A DNA stretch of 37,226 nt from assembly GCA_002425405.1 (NCBI GenBank), contig DIME01000037.1, positions 2,058-39,283 on the forward strand. The letters are read 5' to 3'. Source of the DNA: Candidatus Accumulibacter vicinus. GTDB lineage: Bacteria > Pseudomonadota > Gammaproteobacteria > Burkholderiales > Rhodocyclaceae. The notes under the pieces were generated by a model that did no database searches, had not been told where the DNA came from, and saw only the letters and a program-made list of their open reading frames with translations. How positions within the stretch are numbered: position 1 is the stretch's first letter; each line of letters starts with the position of its first letter. Shown here in pieces: positions 1 to 9,184 of this stretch. The position numbers were made by a program, and so were the translations under genes.

Positions 1-1593
1 GATTTCCTGCAGGAAAAGGGCGAATCTCGCTATCGGCGCGATATCGAAATCAGTGCTTCGCGCGGACGGATTGCCGATCGGCACGGGGACGTCCTGGCCA
101 TTTCGACGCCGATGAAGTCGATCTGGGCGATCCCGCCAGCAACGACGCTGACGCCTGTGCAGGCGAGGCAATTGGCTGCTCTGCTGGAGACCGACGTCAA
201 GCAACTGACCCACAAACTGGACACCGACAAGACCTTCGTTTTTCTTCGCCGTCAGATCCCGCCTGCCGTGGCCGACCAGGTGGCTGCACTCAAGTTGCCT
301 GGCATCGGCCAGGACAAGGAGTACCGTCGCTTCTATCCGACCGGTGAAATGACTGCACACATGGTCGGCTTCACCGGTGTTGACGACAAGGGACTCGAAG
401 GTGTCGAGCTGGCGTTTCATCGCCAACTGTTGGGACAGCCCGGTAGCCGTAGCGTCATCAAGGATCGCCGCGGCCAGATCGTCGAGGACGTCGGCTCGAT
501 CAAGCCGCCGCAGGATGGTAAGGAAATTCGGCTGGCGCTCGATTCAAAGATTCAGTATCTCGCCTACAGCCACCTGAAGCAGGCGATTGCCGACAACAAT
601 GCCAAGGCCGGCGGCATCGTCGTGCTCGACGTCAGGACAGGTGAGATCCTCGCTTTGGCCAACTGGCCAACCTATAACCCGAACAATCGCGAAGGGCTGT
701 CCGGGAGTCAGTTGCGCAATCGTGCGGTGACCGATACCTTCGAGCCTGGTTCGACACTCAAGCCTTTCACGATCGCCCTGGGAATTGAGGCGGGCAAGGT
801 CCGTTCCGACACGATCATCAACTGCGCGCCAGGACGCCTGACCATTGGCAATGCGACGATTTCCGACGCACATCCCCACGGTGCGCTGAGTGTCGCCGAG
901 GTCATCCAGAAATCCTCCAACGTCGGTGCGGCCAAGATTGCGGCCATGCTGCCGTCACAGAAAATGTGGCAGATGTTCGACGATGTCGGTTTTGGTCAGG
1001 TGCCACGCCTGGGCTTTCCTGGCGAGGTGAGTGGCCGGGTGCGTCCATGGAAGAACTGGCGGCCAATCGAACAGGCAACCATGGCTTATGGGCATGGCAT
1101 TTCGGTGTCGCTGATCCAGTTGGCGCGCGCTTATACGGCTTTTGCGCGCGACGGTGATGTGCTGCCACTCTCGCTGACCCAGGTGGAGTCGTCTAAGCCT
1201 AGCGGCATGGCCGTGTTCAGCCCCAAGACCGCGCGTGAAGTCCGCAGTATGCTCGAGATGGCTGTTCTGCCAGGCGGAACGGCACCCAAGGCGCAGATTC
1301 CTGGCTATCGTGTGGCCGGCAAAACGGGCACGGCGCACAAACTCGTAGGGGGGCGCTATGCGAACAAGTACGTCTCGTCTTTCGTCGGTTTTGCGCCCGC
1401 ATCGGATCCGCGCCTGATCGTCGCGGTAATGATCGACGAGCCGGGTGCCGGCAAACATTATGGTGGCGATGTGGCGGCACCGGTGTTTGCTTCCGTCATG
1501 GGAAGTTCCTTGCGGACGCTCGGCATTGCGCCGGACGTGCCGCTGGTGGTCGCGCAAAGCCCGAAAGCGCCGACACCCAAGGCCAGGTTGTGA
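1..1593 (+). CDS. ftsI: Peptidoglycan D,D-transpeptidase FtsI (PBP3), 5' end outside window
   Basis: FtsI cross-links septal peptidoglycan in the periplasm with FtsW as its partner. The frame is open from base 1, so the N-terminal cytoplasmic tail and membrane anchor lie upstream; about 530 codons are present. The class B PBP signatures are all visible: SxxK as S251-T-L-K254 inside EPGSTLKPF, SxN as S305-S-N307, and KTG at K441-T-G in VAGKTGTAHK (numbered from codon 1 of the window). The first internal ATG at 112 is not the real start, because the sequence before it (RGRIADRHGDVLA) is already typical pedestal-domain sequence. The stop overlaps the murE GTG by 4 bp (GTGA). Identity is very secure from motifs and dcw context. 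Confidence 0.96.
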   Translation, partial: DFLQEKGESRYRRDIEISASRGRIADRHGDVLAISTPMKSIWAIPPATTLTPVQARQLAALLETDVKQLTHKLDTDKTFVFLRRQIPPAVADQVAALKLPGIGQDKEYRRFYPTGEMTAHMVGFTGVDDKGLEGVELAFHRQLLGQPGSRSVIKDRRGQIVEDVGSIKPPQDGKEIRLALDSKIQYLAYSHLKQAIADNNAKAGGIVVLDVRTGEILALANWPTYNPNNREGLSGSQLRNRAVTDTFEPGSTLKPFTIALGIEAGKVRSDTIINCAPGRLTIGNATISDAHPHGALSVAEVIQKSSNVGAAKIAAMLPSQKMWQMFDDVGFGQVPRLGFPGEVSGRVRPWKNWRPIEQATMAYGHGISVSLIQLARAYTAFARDGDVLPLSLTQVESSKPSGMAVFSPKTAREVRSMLEMAVLPGGTAPKAQIPGYRVAGKTGTAHKLVGGRYANKYVSSFVGFAPASDPRLIVAVMIDEPGAGKHYGGDVAAPVFASVMGSSLRTLGIAPDVPLVVAQSPKAPTPKARL

Positions 1594-3098
1594 GCACGCA
1601 GGCGACTCTCGCACGCAGTGACGCGGTCAGCGCAAGCTTGGCGCGACTGGCCGCGCTTGGCGTCGTGCCGAATCGTGTCACGGATGACAGCCGCCAGGTT
1701 CTTCCCGGCGACCTGTTTCTGGCCTATCCCGGCGATCTTGCCGATGGCCGCCGCTACATTGCCGAGGCCATCGCCAACGGTGCGTCTGCGATCCTCTGGG
1801 AGGCGACGACCACCGGCACGGCTGATTTTGCCTGGAACAGCGCCTGGCGAATTGCCAATCTGCCGATCATCGGTCTGCGTGCGCTTTGCGGACCGCTGGC
1901 GCACGCCATCTACGGGCATCCGAGTGAGCGCCTGTCGCTGCTTGCGGTCACCGGCACCAACGGCAAGACCAGCGTCACGCAATGGATCGGTGCCAGCCAC
2001 CCGCGCTGCTGCGCGATCATCGGCACGCTGGGGGCGGGTTTTCCCGGTCAGATGGTCGAGACCGGTTTCACGACACCCGAAGCGACCACGTTGATGCGCT
2101 GCCTGGCCGATTTCGCCGATGCTGGAGCGCAAGCCTGCGCGCTCGAAGCGAGTTCGATCGGCATTGCCGAAGGACGTCTCGACGGCGTCCGCGTTGACGT
2201 CGCGGTGTTCACCAATCTGTCGCGCGATCACCTCGACTACCATGGCACGATGGCGGACTACGCAGAGGCCAAGGCCAGATTGTTCACCTGGCCGCGCCTG
2301 CGTCTGGCGGTCAGCAATCTTGACGATCCCTTCGGGCGTGAACTGGCCGCGCTGAGTACAGCGACCAAGGTGGTTGGCTACACCCAGCAGGACCTGCCCG
2401 ACGACCGGCAGGGAACGATCCGCGCCGAGAACGTCGAAGAAACCATCGACGGTCTGCGTTTCCGGCTTTGCGCCCCGAGCGGTCGCGCCCTGGTCGAGAC
2501 CGGCCTGCTCGGCCGTTATAACGTCTCCAATCTGCTCGCCGTGGCGGCGGTGTTGCTTGACGCCGGCCTGACTCCGCAGGCGGTCGCCGAGCGTCTTGCC
2601 ACTCTGAACTCACCGGCAGGTCGCCTGGAGAAGATTGGCGGTGGCAACGAACCCTTGGTCATCGTCGATTACGCCCATACTCCGGATGCCCTGAAGAACG
2701 CCTTGCTCGCACTTCGTCCGATGGCCATTGCCCGTGGTGCCGGTCTGACCGTCATTTTCGGCTGTGGCGGTGATCGGGATCGCGGCAAGCGGCCGTTGAT
2801 GGGAGAAGTGGCTGTCCGCCATGCCGACCGCGTGGTGCTGACCAGTGACAATCCGCGCGGTGAGGATCCGCAGGCCATTCTTGACGATATCCGCGTCGCT
2901 GCCACCAGCGCTGAAATCATCGCCGATCGCGCCGAAGCGATTCGCCGCACCATTCTCCTGGTTCATCCGGCCGAGGTGGTGTTGATTGCCGGCAAGGGAC
3001 ACGAGTCCTATCAGGAGATCGCCACTGTGCGCCGGCCGTTTTCGGACGCTGGCGAGGTGCGTGCTGCCCTCGCTGCTCGCCGGGAGATGGCACGATGA
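1590..3098 (+). CDS. murE: UDP-MurNAc-tripeptide synthetase MurE (meso-diaminopimelate adding)
   Basis: Cytoplasmic Mur ligase that adds the third stem-peptide residue to UDP-MurNAc-L-Ala-D-Glu using ATP. It is 502 residues, normal for the family. The ATP-binding P-loop GTNGKTS is at residues 122-128, and DNPR at 420-423 is the known signature for meso-DAP rather than lysine specificity. The start is GTG, chosen because it overlaps the ftsI stop as GTGA, and the N-terminal substrate-binding domain (TDDSRQVLPGDLF) is complete from there. The 3' end overlaps murF by an ATGA junction. Expression is likely coupled to the whole dcw operon. Confidence 0.96.
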   Translation: MSTQATLARSDAVSASLARLAALGVVPNRVTDDSRQVLPGDLFLAYPGDLADGRRYIAEAIANGASAILWEATTTGTADFAWNSAWRIANLPIIGLRALCGPLAHAIYGHPSERLSLLAVTGTNGKTSVTQWIGASHPRCCAIIGTLGAGFPGQMVETGFTTPEATTLMRCLADFADAGAQACALEASSIGIAEGRLDGVRVDVAVFTNLSRDHLDYHGTMADYAEAKARLFTWPRLRLAVSNLDDPFGRELAALSTATKVVGYTQQDLPDDRQGTIRAENVEETIDGLRFRLCAPSGRALVETGLLGRYNVSNLLAVAAVLLDAGLTPQAVAERLATLNSPAGRLEKIGGGNEPLVIVDYAHTPDALKNALLALRPMAIARGAGLTVIFGCGGDRDRGKRPLMGEVAVRHADRVVLTSDNPRGEDPQAILDDIRVAATSAEIIADRAEAIRRTILLVHPAEVVLIAGKGHESYQEIATVRRPFSDAGEVRAALAARREMAR

Positions 3099-4468
3099 TG
3101 GATCTCCTCGCTGCGGCACGTGCCACGGCTGCCAGACTGATCGGTGATAACGTGACTTTCTGCGGTGTGTCGACCGACAGCCGTAGCATTGCTGCCGGCG
3201 AGCTTTTCGTTGCGCTGCGCGGCGAGAACTTCGATGGTCACGAATACGTGGCAGCAGCCCAGATGCGTGGTGCGGTCGCCGCGGTCGTTGCTGCAGACGC
3301 TGCCGAAAGCCTGCGCGCGCTGGGTTTGCCCCTGCTGCAGGTGGCCGAGACCCGGCTGTCGCTGGGTGCCCTGGCGGCCGATTGGCGGAGCCGTTTCACG
3401 CTGCCTATGATCGCTGTGACCGGTAGTAACGGCAAGACCACGACCAAGGAGATGATCGCCAGCATCCTCAAGGCGGCTTTTGCCGAGGCAGTATTGTCTA
3501 CGCAGGGCAATTACAACAACGACATCGGCCTGCCCTTGACCCTGCTCAGGCTCAACGCCACCCATCGCGCGGCGATCATCGAGATGGGCATGAATCATCC
3601 CGGTGAAATCGCCTATCTGGCGGGCATCGCCCGTCCCACGGTTGCCGTGGTGACCAATGCCCAGCGCGCCCATCTTGCCGGAATGGGTTCGCTGGAGGCG
3701 ATAGCCAGCGAAAAAGGCAGCATCTTCAGCGGCCTGGATGAAAATGGCATCGCGGTCTTCAATGCCGACGACCTTTGGGCCGATTTGTGGCGTGCCCAGA
3801 GTCGCGGGCTCGGAGTGATGACTTTCGGCCTTGAGCAGGCGGCTGATGTGACTGGCAAGTCCACTCTGCATGGTCTGGAAAATCGCCTCAACGTCTGCGC
3901 TCCGCAGGGTCGGTTCGAGGTTCTGCTGGCGCTGCCGGGCCAGCACAATGCGCGCAATGCCCTCGCCGCGGCCACGGCCTGTCTGGCGGCCGGTATCTCG
4001 CTGGAAGCCGTACAGGCCGGACTGGCTGGCTTCCGCGGTCTCAAGGGACGACTGCAGCGACGCGTCGCCCTGCATGACTCGGTGCTGCTCGACGATACCT
4101 ATAACGCCAACCCCGACTCGGTGCGCGCGGGCATCGACGTACTCGCGACGACCATCGGCAAGAAGGTGCTGGTGCTCGGCGATATGGGCGAGATCGGCGA
4201 GATGAGTGCCCAGTTTCACGACGAAATCGGCGGCTACGCCAAGAGCCAGGGAATCGATCGCCTGTTCGCGTTGGGTGAAGCCAGCGCCCTTGCGGCCCAT
4301 AACTTTGGCTCTGGCGGTGAGCACTACACGCATGTCGACCTACTGGTCGAAGCCTTGACTGCCGAACTCACCCCGGAAACCATCGTCCTCGTCAAGGGAT
4401 CGCGTTTCATGCGCATGGAAAGGGTGGCCAATGCCATCAGCGTTCCGGCGCCCGAGGGGGGCGAGTAA
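3095..4468 (+). CDS. murF: UDP-MurNAc-tripeptide:D-Ala-D-Ala ligase MurF
   Basis: Completes the UDP-MurNAc-pentapeptide by adding D-Ala-D-Ala (made by Ddl further down the cluster). It has 457 residues with the N-terminal domain motif STDSRSIAAGELF and the P-loop GSNGKTTT at residues 110-117; the C-terminal domain carries DDTYNANPDS, typical of MurF. The ATG overlaps the murE stop (ATGA). The end overlaps the mraY ATG by one base (TAATG). Family, length and position all agree. Confidence 0.96.
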   Translation: MMDLLAAARATAARLIGDNVTFCGVSTDSRSIAAGELFVALRGENFDGHEYVAAAQMRGAVAAVVAADAAESLRALGLPLLQVAETRLSLGALAADWRSRFTLPMIAVTGSNGKTTTKEMIASILKAAFAEAVLSTQGNYNNDIGLPLTLLRLNATHRAAIIEMGMNHPGEIAYLAGIARPTVAVVTNAQRAHLAGMGSLEAIASEKGSIFSGLDENGIAVFNADDLWADLWRAQSRGLGVMTFGLEQAADVTGKSTLHGLENRLNVCAPQGRFEVLLALPGQHNARNALAAATACLAAGISLEAVQAGLAGFRGLKGRLQRRVALHDSVLLDDTYNANPDSVRAGIDVLATTIGKKVLVLGDMGEIGEMSAQFHDEIGGYAKSQGIDRLFALGEASALAAHNFGSGGEHYTHVDLLVEALTAELTPETIVLVKGSRFMRMERVANAISVPAPEGGE

Positions 4469-5556
4469 TGCTGTTGGTGTTGACGCAATGGCTGGCACAG
4501 GACGTGCGGGCTTTCAATGTGTTCGGGTATATCACCCTGCGCACGGTGCTGTCTGCAATGACCGCGCTGATCATTTCCTTCATTGCCGGACCAAGCTTGA
4601 TCCGCTGGTTGGCCGCCAAGAAGATCGGCCAGGCGGTGCGGCGCGATGGCCCGGAAACGCATCTGATCAAATCCGGCACACCGACCATGGGCGGAGCCCT
4701 GATTTTGATTGCCATCGTCATCACCACGCTGCTGTGGGGTGACCTCAGCAATCGTTACGTGTGGGTGGTGCTGACCGTGACCGTTGGTTTCGGTGGCATC
4801 GGCTGGTACGACGACTGGCAAAAAGTGGTGCATCGCAATCCGCGAGGCCTGCCGGCACGCTGGAAGTATATCTGGCAGTCGGCCATCGGTCTGATGGTGG
4901 CGCTTTATCTCGGCCTGACTGCCAGCGGACCGGCACAGCTCGAGCTGATCGTTCCTTTCTTCAAGACCGTTTCCTATCCACTCGGTATCTTCGGCTTCAT
5001 TGTCCTCAGCTATCTGGTCGTCGTCGGCACCAGCAATGCCGTTAACCTGACCGATGGTCTCGATGGTCTGGCGATCATGCCGACGGTGATGATCGCCAAC
5101 GCCCTGGCCATCTTCGCCTACGTCGCCGGCAACGCCGTCTATGCCAAGTACCTGTTCCTGCCGTATATCCCGGGCGCGGGTGAACTGGCGATCTTCCTCG
5201 GGGCGATGGCAGGTGCCGGACTCGGTTTCCTGTGGTTCAACGCTTACCCGGCGGAAGTGTTCATGGGGGATGTCGGTGCCCTGGCACTGGGTGCAGCGCT
5301 CGGCACGGTGGCCATCATCGTCCGCCAGGAGATCGTGCTGGCGATCATGGGGGGCATTTTTGTGGCCGAAACGCTATCGGTGGCGGCCCAGGTTCTCTAT
5401 TACAGGTGGAGCGGCGGCCGGCGGATTTTCCGCATGGCGCCGCTCCACCACCATTTCGAACTTGGCGGCTGGAAAGAGACGCAGGTGGTCGTCCGCTTCT
5501 GGATCATCACCATCATGCTGGTGCTGGTCGGCCTGTCGACTCTGAAGCTGCGCTGA
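4468..5556 (+). CDS. mraY: Phospho-MurNAc-pentapeptide transferase MraY
   Basis: Inner-membrane enzyme that transfers phospho-MurNAc-pentapeptide from UDP to undecaprenyl phosphate, giving lipid I. It has 362 residues with about ten hydrophobic helices. Catalytic and substrate motifs are present: D115-D116 in YDDW, NLTDGLDGL at 193-201, GDVGALALG further on, and the HHH triad at 327-329 in PLHHHFE. All are characteristic of MraY rather than WecA. It is separated from murD by a single base. Confidence 0.97.
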   Translation: MLLVLTQWLAQDVRAFNVFGYITLRTVLSAMTALIISFIAGPSLIRWLAAKKIGQAVRRDGPETHLIKSGTPTMGGALILIAIVITTLLWGDLSNRYVWVVLTVTVGFGGIGWYDDWQKVVHRNPRGLPARWKYIWQSAIGLMVALYLGLTASGPAQLELIVPFFKTVSYPLGIFGFIVLSYLVVVGTSNAVNLTDGLDGLAIMPTVMIANALAIFAYVAGNAVYAKYLFLPYIPGAGELAIFLGAMAGAGLGFLWFNAYPAEVFMGDVGALALGAALGTVAIIVRQEIVLAIMGGIFVAETLSVAAQVLYYRWSGGRRIFRMAPLHHHFELGGWKETQVVVRFWIITIMLVLVGLSTLKLR

Positions 5557-5557
5557 C

Positions 5558-6925
5558 ATGGACCTTCGGGGAAAACGGACACTCGTCGTCGGCCTCGGCG
5601 AAAGCGGACTGGCGATGGCCAGGTGGCTGGCACGGCAGGGGGCAGTGGTCCGCGTCGCCGATAGTCGCGAGACTTCACCGCGAACCGCTGCGCTACGAAC
5701 CGCCGTGCCCGAGGCAACCTTGTTTGCCGGCCCGTTTGCGCCGGCAGCCTTTGCCGGGGTTGAGCTGATCGCCATTTCTCCCGGCGTCCCGAGGCAGGAA
5801 GCACTGGTTCAGGAGGCGGTGGCACTTGGCGTTCCGGTGGTTTCCGAGATCGAACTGTTTGCCTGCGGCCTGCGCCAGTGGTCGCCACAGGCGCAGGTGA
5901 TTGCGATTACCGGCAGCAATGGCAAGACCACCACCACCGCACTGACCGGTGCCCTGTGCCGTGCCGCTGGTCGCAGCACGGCGGTTGCCGGCAACATTGG
6001 CCCGGCGGCACTGGACGCTTTGATGCATGCGATCGACCGCAACGAGCTGCCGGTCGTCTGGGTGCTGGAACTGTCGAGTTTTCAGCTTGAAGCGACGCAG
6101 ACGCTGGCGGCGGCGGCGGCAACCGTGCTCAATATCAGCGAGGATCATCTCGATCGCTACAACAGTCTCGACGATTACGCCAGCAGCAAAGTGCGCATCT
6201 TCCAGGGCGGCGGCGTCATGGTCCTCAATCGTGACGATGCCCGCAGCCTGGCGGCAGCCCGCGACGAGCGCGAGGTCGTGACCTTCGGTCTCAATCCGCC
6301 TGCGCGCCGCTCTGACTACGGGCTTGTGGATGACTGCATCGTGCGCGGCGGCGAGCAACTCGTCAAGCTTGCCGACCTGAAACTCGTTGGGCGCCATAAT
6401 GCAGCCAATGCGATGGCCGCACTGGCCTTGTGCGCGGCGATCGGTATCGAGCCGCGCTCGGTGTTGCCGGCGCTGAAGGCTTTCAGCGGCCTTTCGCATC
6501 GCGTCGAGTGGGTCGCCGAAATCAATGGGGTCAGCTATTTCGACGATTCGAAAGGAACCAATGTCGGCGCAACGCTGGCGGCAGTTCAGGGCCTGGGTCG
6601 CCCGCTGGCGATCATTCTGGGCGGTGACGGCAAGGGCCAGGACTTCGCGCCCCTGAAAACCGCCATCGACCAGCATGCGCGCGCCGCAGCCCTGATCGGA
6701 CGCGATGCGCCGGCCATTGCTGCCGCTCTGCAGGATTGCCGGGTTCCTTTGCAATATTGCGCCGACATGGCAGCAGCCGTCCGCTGGTGTGCTACGCAAA
6801 CGCAAATTGGTGATGCCGTGCTGCTTTCTCCGGCCTGCGCCAGCATGGACATGTATCGTGACTACGTGCATCGCGCCGAAGCATTCATTGCCGCCGTGCG
6901 GGCCATCGAAAAGGAGGCTGCCTGA
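5558..6925 (+). CDS. murD: UDP-MurNAc-L-Ala:D-glutamate ligase MurD
   Basis: Cytoplasmic Mur ligase adding D-Glu to UDP-MurNAc-L-Ala. It has 455 residues. The N-terminal Rossmann-like segment TLVVGLGESGLAMARWL binds UDP, the P-loop GSNGKTTT is at 119-126, and SFQLEATQTL and HRVEWV are family features in the middle and C-terminal domains. The start is the ATG one base after the mraY stop; its end overlaps ftsW by one base (TGATG). Confidence 0.96.
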   Translation: MDLRGKRTLVVGLGESGLAMARWLARQGAVVRVADSRETSPRTAALRTAVPEATLFAGPFAPAAFAGVELIAISPGVPRQEALVQEAVALGVPVVSEIELFACGLRQWSPQAQVIAITGSNGKTTTTALTGALCRAAGRSTAVAGNIGPAALDALMHAIDRNELPVVWVLELSSFQLEATQTLAAAAATVLNISEDHLDRYNSLDDYASSKVRIFQGGGVMVLNRDDARSLAAARDEREVVTFGLNPPARRSDYGLVDDCIVRGGEQLVKLADLKLVGRHNAANAMAALALCAAIGIEPRSVLPALKAFSGLSHRVEWVAEINGVSYFDDSKGTNVGATLAAVQGLGRPLAIILGGDGKGQDFAPLKTAIDQHARAAALIGRDAPAIAAALQDCRVPLQYCADMAAAVRWCATQTQIGDAVLLSPACASMDMYRDYVHRAEAFIAAVRAIEKEAA

Positions 6926-8085
6926 TGTTGGGAACCCTGGGCTCGCCGCGCCGCCTGCCGTCGGAAATCGACCTGGCGCTGCTGTGGAGCACCTTGATGC
7001 TGCTGGTGATCGGCATGGTCATGGTCTATTCGGCCTCGATGGCGACGGCCGAGGCCGGCCGCCAGACCGGCAATCAGCCAGCCTATTTCCTGGTGCGGCA
7101 TGCGGCTTTTCTGATCATTGCACTGGTCGCCGCCGCTGTCACCTTCCAGATCCGGCTATCGACCTGGCAACGCTGGTCGCCGTGGCTCTTTGTCGCCGGC
7201 TTTGCGTTGCTGGCGCTGGTGCTGATTCCGGGGATTGGCCGTGAGGTCAATGGGGCACGCCGCTGGCTTCCGCTCGGGATCGTCAATCTGCAGCCGTCCG
7301 AATTGATGAAGCTGTTTGCGGTCCTTTACGCAGCTGACTACACCGCCCGCAAGATGCCACACATGCATGACCTGAAGAGAGCCTTCCTGCCCTTGGCCAG
7401 TGCGATGGTCGCGGTGGGCATCCTGCTGCTCAAGGAACCTGACTTCGGGGCCTTTGTAGTGGTCATTTCGATTGCCATGGGGATTCTTTTCCTCGGGGGG
7501 ATGCGGGCGCGTCTGTTCGTGGTCCTGATCCTCGTGCTGGCCGCCGCTTTTGCCGCACTGATCGTTTTTTCACCCTACCGACGTGATCGCATATTTGGTT
7601 TCATGGATCCGTGGGCCGACGCCTTTGGTCGCGGCTACCAGCTATCGCATGCCCTGATCGCCTTCGGACGAGGCGAATTGTTCGGTGTCGGCCTCGGCGC
7701 GAGTGTCGAAAAGCTGTTCTATCTGCCCGAGGCGCACACCGATTTTCTGCTCGCGGTGATTGCCGAAGAACTCGGCTTTGTTGGCGTTCTGGTGGTCATT
7801 GTCTTGTTCGGCCTGCTGATCCAGCGCGCCTTCGTGATCGGTCGTCAGGCTGTGGCCCTTGAGCGCCTGTATTCCGCGCTGGTGGCACAAGGAATTGGCG
7901 TCTGGCTGGGCGTGCAGAGTTTCATCAACATGGGGGTGAACATGGGCCTGCTGCCGACCAAGGGGCTGACACTGCCCCTGATGAGTTTCGGCGGCTCGGG
8001 CATTCTGGCCAACTGCGTGGCGCTGGCGGTCCTGTTGCGAATCGATTGGGAAAATCGCCAGTTGATGCGCGGAGCAAAAGTATGA
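6925..8085 (+). CDS. ftsW: Septal peptidoglycan polymerase FtsW (SEDS family)
   Basis: Multi-spanning inner-membrane glycosyltransferase that polymerises lipid II at the septum, partner of FtsI. It has 386 residues with roughly ten hydrophobic segments. The SEDS signature around residues 267-280 (LPEAHTDFLLAVIAEELG) and the C-terminal motif GLTLPLMSFGGSGI are clear. FtsW is preferred over RodA because of its place between murD and murG. Its stop is part of an ATGA shared with a tiny ORF that leads into murG. Confidence 0.96.
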   Translation: MLGTLGSPRRLPSEIDLALLWSTLMLLVIGMVMVYSASMATAEAGRQTGNQPAYFLVRHAAFLIIALVAAAVTFQIRLSTWQRWSPWLFVAGFALLALVLIPGIGREVNGARRWLPLGIVNLQPSELMKLFAVLYAADYTARKMPHMHDLKRAFLPLASAMVAVGILLLKEPDFGAFVVVISIAMGILFLGGMRARLFVVLILVLAAAFAALIVFSPYRRDRIFGFMDPWADAFGRGYQLSHALIAFGRGELFGVGLGASVEKLFYLPEAHTDFLLAVIAEELGFVGVLVVIVLFGLLIQRAFVIGRQAVALERLYSALVAQGIGVWLGVQSFINMGVNMGLLPTKGLTLPLMSFGGSGILANCVALAVLLRIDWENRQLMRGAKV

Positions 8086-8129
8086 GTGCGCGCAGCTTTG
8101 CCGTCTCGACTTTGGCGGTTCCGGCATGA
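8082..8129 (+). CDS. 15-codon ORF bridging ftsW and murG, possible coupling peptide
   Basis: An ATG overlaps the ftsW stop (ATGA at 8082-8085). It opens a 15-codon frame (MSARSFAVSTLAVPA) whose TGA overlaps the murG ATG (ATGA at 8126-8129). Without it ftsW and murG would be separated by 40 bases in an otherwise overlapping operon. The likely role, if translated, is to pass terminating ribosomes from ftsW to murG rather than to make a useful peptide. No protein family is recognised and a chance ORF is possible. Confidence 0.4.
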   Translation: MSARSFAVSTLAVPA

Positions 8130-9184
8130 ACAGAACCTTGCTGGTCATGGCGGGGGGGACTGGCGGACACGTCTTTCCGGCTCTGGCCGTGGCCGATCTG
8201 CTCAAGAGCCGGGACTGGCGCGTCGTCTGGATGGGGGCGCCGGATGGCATGGAAGCACGACTCGTTCCTGCGCATGGCTACGAGATGGCCTGGGTGCGTT
8301 TTGCCGCGTTGCGCGGCAAGGGCTTGCTGCGGAAACTGCAGCTGCCATTCCATTTATTGACCGCCTGCTGGCAGGCACGGCGCGAGATTCGCCGGATCAG
8401 ACCGGATGTAGTTCTCGGGATGGGCGGCTACGTCAGCTTTCCCGGTGGCCTGATGGCAGCGTTGCTCGGTCGCCCGCTGATCATTCATGAGCAGAACTCG
8501 ATCGCCGGCCTGGCCAACCGGGTGCTCGCCAGATTTGCCAGGCGGGTCGCCTGCGGTTTTCCGAATGCGTTGCCGAGTGGTGTCTGGGTTGGCAATCCGC
8601 TGCGTCCGGAGATGAATCATCTGCCTGCGCCGGCACAGCGTCTTGCCGGTCGCGAAGCGCCGGTGCACCTACTGGTTCTCGGCGGCAGCCAGGGAGCCGT
8701 TGCGCTGAATGAAATCGTGCCGCAGGGCCTGGCCCTGATCGATGCCGACCAGCGGCCCTTGGTGGTGCATCAGGCCGGAGAGAAGCATCTGGCACAATTA
8801 CGGGAGAATTACGTAGCCGTTGCGGTGCAGGCACACTGTGTTGCTTTCATCGAAGACATGGCCGGCGCGTACGAGTGGGCTGACCTGGTGATCTGTCGCG
8901 CGGGTGCACTGACCATCGCCGAACTGGCGGCTACCGGCGTGGCCAGTGTTCTGATCCCCTTTCCACACGCGGTGGACGATCATCAGACATGCAACGCGAA
9001 CTTCCTGTCGCTGGCCGGTGCGGCCATCTTGCTGCCCCAGGAGCAGATGACTCCGGAAGCGATCAGCGAGCTTTGCAAGTGTCCGCGCAGTCGCCTCCAG
9101 GAAATGTCGGAAAGAGCCCGTGAACTGGCCAAACCCGAGGCGACGGCGGCGCTTGCCCGGATGTGCGAGGAGCTTGTCAAGTGA
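8126..9184 (+). CDS. murG: Lipid II synthase MurG (UDP-GlcNAc transferase)
   Basis: Membrane-associated GT28 glycosyltransferase that adds GlcNAc to lipid I to form lipid II. It has 352 residues. The N-terminal glycine-rich loop GGTGGH is at 10-15, HEQNSIAGLANR follows in the acceptor domain, and GGSQGA at 186-191 plus CRAGALTIAELAA form the UDP-GlcNAc-binding half. The ATG at 8126 overlaps the end of the 15-codon bridging ORF. The stop overlaps the murC GTG as GTGA. Confidence 0.96.
   Translation: MNRTLLVMAGGTGGHVFPALAVADLLKSRDWRVVWMGAPDGMEARLVPAHGYEMAWVRFAALRGKGLLRKLQLPFHLLTACWQARREIRRIRPDVVLGMGGYVSFPGGLMAALLGRPLIIHEQNSIAGLANRVLARFARRVACGFPNALPSGVWVGNPLRPEMNHLPAPAQRLAGREAPVHLLVLGGSQGAVALNEIVPQGLALIDADQRPLVVHQAGEKHLAQLRENYVAVAVQAHCVAFIEDMAGAYEWADLVICRAGALTIAELAATGVASVLIPFPHAVDDHQTCNANFLSLAGAAILLPQEQMTPEAISELCKCPRSRLQEMSERARELAKPEATAALARMCEELVK

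Noticed and set aside
3011..4333. 440-codon minus-strand ORF opposite murF
   Set aside because: murF has full motifs and coupling on the plus strand; the opposing frame has His/Gln/Arg-rich shadow composition.
5693..6871. 392-codon minus-strand ORF opposite murD
   Set aside because: Shadow of murD with no recognisable domain.
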